This document shows positions 61,301 to 64,000 of a stretch of 64,000 bases of DNA, in pieces. The stretch comes from Pseudomonas sediminis (GTDB lineage Bacteria; Pseudomonadota; Gammaproteobacteria; Pseudomonadales; Pseudomonadaceae). The notes beneath the pieces are model-generated. The model saw only the letters and a program-made list of their open reading frames with translations, ran no database searches and had not been told where the DNA came from. The stretch lies in assembly GCF_039555755.1 (NCBI RefSeq), contig NZ_CP154631.1:1-64000 (forward strand), given 5' to 3'. A program made the position numbers and the translations under genes. Every line of letters begins with the position of its first letter. Position 1 is the first letter of the stretch.

Positions 61301-61812
61301 AAATGCTCGAACGCGCAGTCAAGGCCATCCAGAAAGGCGAGCAGCCGAACCTCGACCAGCCGCTGGGCGGCGGCCCGGAGATCAACCTGCGCGTACCGGC
61401 GCTGATCCCCGAAGACTACCTACCCGACGTGCACGCCCGTCTGATTCTCTACAAGCGTATCGCCAACGCCAGCGACGAGGATGGCCTGAAGGAGCTGCAG
61501 GTAGAGATGATCGACCGCTTCGGCCTGTTGCCGGAACCAACCAAGAATCTGATGCGCCTGACCCTGCTCAAGCTGCAGGCAGAGAAGCTGGGTATTACCA
61601 AGGTCGACGCCGGACCACAGGGCGGCCGCATCGAATTCGCAGCAGAGACCTGCGTCGACCCGCTGACGCTGATCAAGCTGATCCAGGCCCAACCGAAACG
61701 CTACAAGTTCGAAGGCGCCACCGTCTTCAAGATCCAGGTGCCCATGGAGCGCGCGGAAGAGCGCTTCAACACCCTGGAAGCCCTGCTCGAGCGCCTCGCG
61801 CCCACCACCTGA
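58375..61812 (+). CDS. mfd: Mfd, transcription-repair coupling factor
   Basis: The 1145 aa protein has the UvrB-like N-terminal region (residues 1-340), the RNA polymerase-interaction domain near 480-550 (VVHIDHGVGRYLGL), and a RecG-like motor with Walker A GDVGFGKTEVAMRAA near 625 and the DEEH box in IIDEEHRFGV near 725. A C-terminal TRCF domain follows. It removes RNA polymerase stalled at DNA lesions and recruits UvrA. The start is GTG with a weak ribosome binding site. Confidence 0.97.
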   Translation: MSVLRLPSLPASAGKQQWGNLPGAALSLTIAEAASNAGRFTLVLTEGSQSAERLQEELAFFAPDLPVLHFPDWETLPYDVFSPHQDIISQRIAALYRLPQLSRGILVVPITTALHRLAPKRFLLGGSLVLDVGQKLDVEQMRGRLEAAGYRCVDTVYEHGEFAVRGALIDLFPMGSDTPYRIDLFDDEIETLRTFDPETQRSVDKVESIRLLPAREFPLEKKAVTDFRGRFRERFDVDFRRCPIYQDLSTGITPAGIEYYLPLFFEETDTLFDYLPGDTQVFSLPGIEKAAEQFWTDARSRYEDRRVDPERPLLPPADIFLPVEDCFARLKSWPRVVVNQDDIEPGVGQTRFDARALPDLAIQAKAGEPLAALRRFIEEYPGRVLFCAESAGRREVLLELLARLKLKPREVEGWPAFVASPERLNICIAPLDEGLLLDDLALIAESPLFGQRVMQRRRREKGREGGDNVIKNLTELREGAPVVHIDHGVGRYLGLVTMEFDGQAAEFLALQYADEAKLYVPVASLHLIARYTGSDDALAPLHRLGSEVWQKAKRKAAEQVRDVAAELLDIYARRAAREGFAFQDPALDYATFSAGFPFEETPDQQAAIDAVRADMLAGKPMDRLVCGDVGFGKTEVAMRAAFIAVHSGKQVAVLVPTTLLAQQHYNSFRDRFADWPVKVEVMSRFKSAKEVGEAVQQLAEGKVDIVIGTHKLLQDDVKFQNLGLAIIDEEHRFGVRQKEQLKALRSEVDILTLTATPIPRTLNMAVAGMRDLSIIATPPARRLSVRTFVMEANKPTIKEALLRELLRGGQVYYLHNDVKTIEKCAADLAELVPEARIGIGHGQMRERDLEQVMSDFYHKRFNVLVASTIIETGIDVPSANTIIIDRADKFGLAQLHQLRGRVGRSHHQAYAYLLTPPRKQMTTDAEKRLEAIANAQDLGAGFVLATHDLEIRGAGELLGDGQSGQIQAVGFTLYMEMLERAVKAIQKGEQPNLDQPLGGGPEINLRVPALIPEDYLPDVHARLILYKRIANASDEDGLKELQVEMIDRFGLLPEPTKNLMRLTLLKLQAEKLGITKVDAGPQGGRIEFAAETCVDPLTLIKLIQAQPKRYKFEGATVFKIQVPMERAEERFNTLEALLERLAPTT

Positions 61813-61823
61813 AGGACACCTAC

Positions 61824-62345
61824 ATGCGCCCATTGCACCTGATCGCCCTGCTGCTCTGCCTGCTCGCCCCGAGCGCCTTCGCCGAACGCCTGTATCAGGT
61901 GGAACTGCTGGTATTCCGCCAGGCCGGTGACGCGGTGATCGCGCCGAAGATCGCCCCCGACGACTGGGCCGGCACCGCCCTGCCGATCGCCGGCAGCGAG
62001 CGCCCCACCAGCCTCGACAGCGAAGCAGCCAAGCTCAACTCGGGTAATGGCTATCAGGTTCTGCTGCACAAGGCCTGGAGCCAGACGCTGAGCAACTCGC
62101 CCAGCCGCGTAGCCATCAACAGCGGCGAGGCGCACCTCGGCCACTACCCGGTCGAAGGCACCCTCGCCTTCACCCAGGATCGCTTCGCCGATCTGGACCT
62201 GGAACTGTGGATCAACCGCTTCAGTGCCGACGGCCTGCTGGAAAGCAGCGAACACATGAAAGTCGCCCAGCGCCTGAAGGACAACAGCCTGACCTACCTC
62301 GATCACGGCAGCCTCGGCGCCCTGGTGCGCATCAGCCCGCTGTAA
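61824..62345 (+). CDS. csiV: CsiV-family peptidoglycan-binding protein
   Basis: The 173 aa protein has a signal peptide (MRPLHLIALLLCLLAPSAFA-ER) and a mature domain with YQVELLVFRQ and YQVLLHKAWSQ segments, as in CsiV. In Vibrio CsiV carries the activator role for the LpoA/PBP1A pathway by D-methionine stress. In Pseudomonas it follows mfd, as here, 11 nt away. GAAGGACACC precedes the ATG. The role in this host is inference. Confidence 0.82.
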   Translation: MRPLHLIALLLCLLAPSAFAERLYQVELLVFRQAGDAVIAPKIAPDDWAGTALPIAGSERPTSLDSEAAKLNSGNGYQVLLHKAWSQTLSNSPSRVAINSGEAHLGHYPVEGTLAFTQDRFADLDLELWINRFSADGLLESSEHMKVAQRLKDNSLTYLDHGSLGALVRISPL

Positions 62346-62356
62346 GGGGAGGTAAC

Positions 62357-62383
62357 GAAAAGGGCCGCTAAGCGGCCCTTTTC
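62357..62383. terminator. Bidirectional terminator between csiV and the MTIP gene
   Basis: GAAAAGGGCCGC (62357-62368), loop TAA, and GCGGCCCTTTTC (62372-62383), between convergent genes, with T-tracts in both directions. Confidence 0.85.
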
Positions 62384-62398
62384 ATTTGCTCAGAGAAG

Positions 62399-63145
<747 letters not shown>

Positions 63146-64000
63146 TCAGTCGAGCAGATGCGCCGCTCTAAGCGCAGCCACCGCCGCAGACCAACGCGGC
63201 GCCTGACGATAATCGGTGCACGCATGGCCGCGACCACGCATGCGCTGCAGTCGCTCGGCCGGGGTGACCTGCAAGCGCTGCAATGCGCTGAGCGCCAGTT
63301 CCGCCGAGCCTCGATCATTGCACACCAGGCCCATGTCACAGCCAGCAGCAAGCGCCGCCTCGATACGCTTGCCGGCATCGCCAACCACGTGCGCACCGGC
63401 CATGGACAGGTCGTCACTGAAAATCACGCCGTCGAAGCCCAGCTCGCCGCGCAGGATGCCCTGCAGCCAGCGACGAGAGAAACCCGCCGGCTGCTCATCG
63501 ACCTGCGGATAGATGACATGCGCCGGCATCACCGCATCGAGCTCGCCAGCCAGGCGCTTGAACGGCTGCATGTCACAGGCGCGAATCTCATCGAGGCTGC
63601 GCTCGTCGACCGGAATGGCCACGTGAGAGTCCGCCTCAGCCCAGCCATGCCCGGGAAAATGCTTGCCGGTCGCTGCCATACCTGCCTGGTGCATGCCGCG
63701 GATGAACGCAGCCGCCAGCGTGGTTGCGCGCTGCGGGTCGCCCTCGAAGGCGCGACTGCCGACCACCGCACTGCGCTGATGGTCGAGATCGAGGACCGGA
63801 GCGAAGCTGAGATCCAGCCCGACGGCCAGCACCTCGGTCGCCATCAGCCAGCCGCAATGCTCGGCAAGCACTTCGGCATTGTCGTTGTCGGCGATCGCGC
63901 GCATCGCCGGCAGACGCAGAAAGCCCTGGCGCAGACGCTGCACCCGGCCGCCCTCCTGGTCCACGGCCAGCAGCAGGTCCGGGCGCACGGCACGAATGCT
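63146..64000 (-). CDS. nagZ: NagZ, beta-N-acetylhexosaminidase (5' end beyond window)
   Basis: At least 284 residues are in the window; the family has about 335, so the N-terminal 50 or so lie past the edge. Visible GH3 features are DQEGGRVQRLR, the GKHFPGHGWAEADSH loop (catalytic His) near the middle, and the nucleophile Asp in FSDDLSMAGA. NagZ removes GlcNAc from anhydromuropeptides in cell-wall recycling, producing signals that induce AmpC. Confidence 0.94.
   Translation of the reverse strand, partial: SIRAVRPDLLLAVDQEGGRVQRLRQGFLRLPAMRAIADNDNAEVLAEHCGWLMATEVLAVGLDLSFAPVLDLDHQRSAVVGSRAFEGDPQRATTLAAAFIRGMHQAGMAATGKHFPGHGWAEADSHVAIPVDERSLDEIRACDMQPFKRLAGELDAVMPAHVIYPQVDEQPAGFSRRWLQGILRGELGFDGVIFSDDLSMAGAHVVGDAGKRIEAALAAGCDMGLVCNDRGSAELALSALQRLQVTPAERLQRMRGRGHACTDYRQAPRWSAAVAALRAAHLLD

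Overview
The window is a high-GC gammaproteobacterial chromosome segment, almost certainly from Pseudomonas. From about 14.3 kb to the end the gene order follows the P. aeruginosa order I recall: rgsA, tatD, pilZ, holB, tmk, mltG, pabC, fabF, acpP, fabG, fabD, plsX, rpmF, yceD, maf, sppA, gph-like, rluC, rne, murB, ptpA, kdsB, ycaR-like, lpxK, exbD, exbB, comEC, lolE, lolD, lolC, PilZ-domain gene, glpQ-like, sthA, nqrM, apbE, nqrFEDCBA, long GAPDH, mfd, csiV, MTIP, nagZ. The Na+-NQR operon and an mgtE/mgtC pair inserted in this order suggest a P. mendocina / P. pseudoalcaligenes / P. aeruginosa type lineage; the species call is inference.

Region 1 (1-4.2 kb) is accessory. It holds a frameshifted subtilisin-like protease, a small LMW-phosphatase-like gene overlapping a GNAT acetyltransferase, a DUF1285 gene and a DUF4823 lipoprotein, with short palindromic repeats between them.

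Region 2 (4.4-11.3 kb) is an arsenic resistance island. An arsO flavin monooxygenase gene reads toward a reverse-strand operon arsCR (fusion), arsH, dual-specificity phosphatase, GAPDH, arsJ. The arsenite exporter gene acr3 is divergent from that operon. It combines arsenate reduction plus arsenite export (ArsC, Acr3), arsenate trapping as 1-arseno-3-phosphoglycerate plus export (GAPDH, ArsJ), and organoarsenical redox enzymes (ArsH, ArsO), under one ArsR domain.

Region 3 (11.3-14.6 kb) has moaA, a TetR regulator, a class V aminotransferase and a strong candidate for the RpoS-dependent sRNA RgsA upstream of tatD.

Region 4 (14.6-43.6 kb) is core: fatty acid and phospholipid synthesis, DNA polymerase clamp-loader and dTMP kinase genes, RNase E with a long leader, peptidoglycan and LPS precursor genes (murB, kdsB, lpxK), ComEC, and the Lol lipoprotein exporter.

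Region 5 (44.6-47.9 kb) is a magnesium locus: mgtE with a long leader that carries a 30-codon ORF starting Met-Asp-Pro-Asp-Pro, then mgtC. The leader peptide resembles the enterobacterial Mg2+-sensing leader peptide MgtL and is the most interesting candidate regulatory system here.

Region 6 (47.9-64 kb) is energy metabolism and repair: sthA, the Na+-NQR operon with its maturation genes apbE and nqrM, a long GAPDH divergent from mfd, csiV, MTIP and a truncated nagZ at the edge. I see no tRNA, rRNA, CRISPR array, insertion sequence or prophage.
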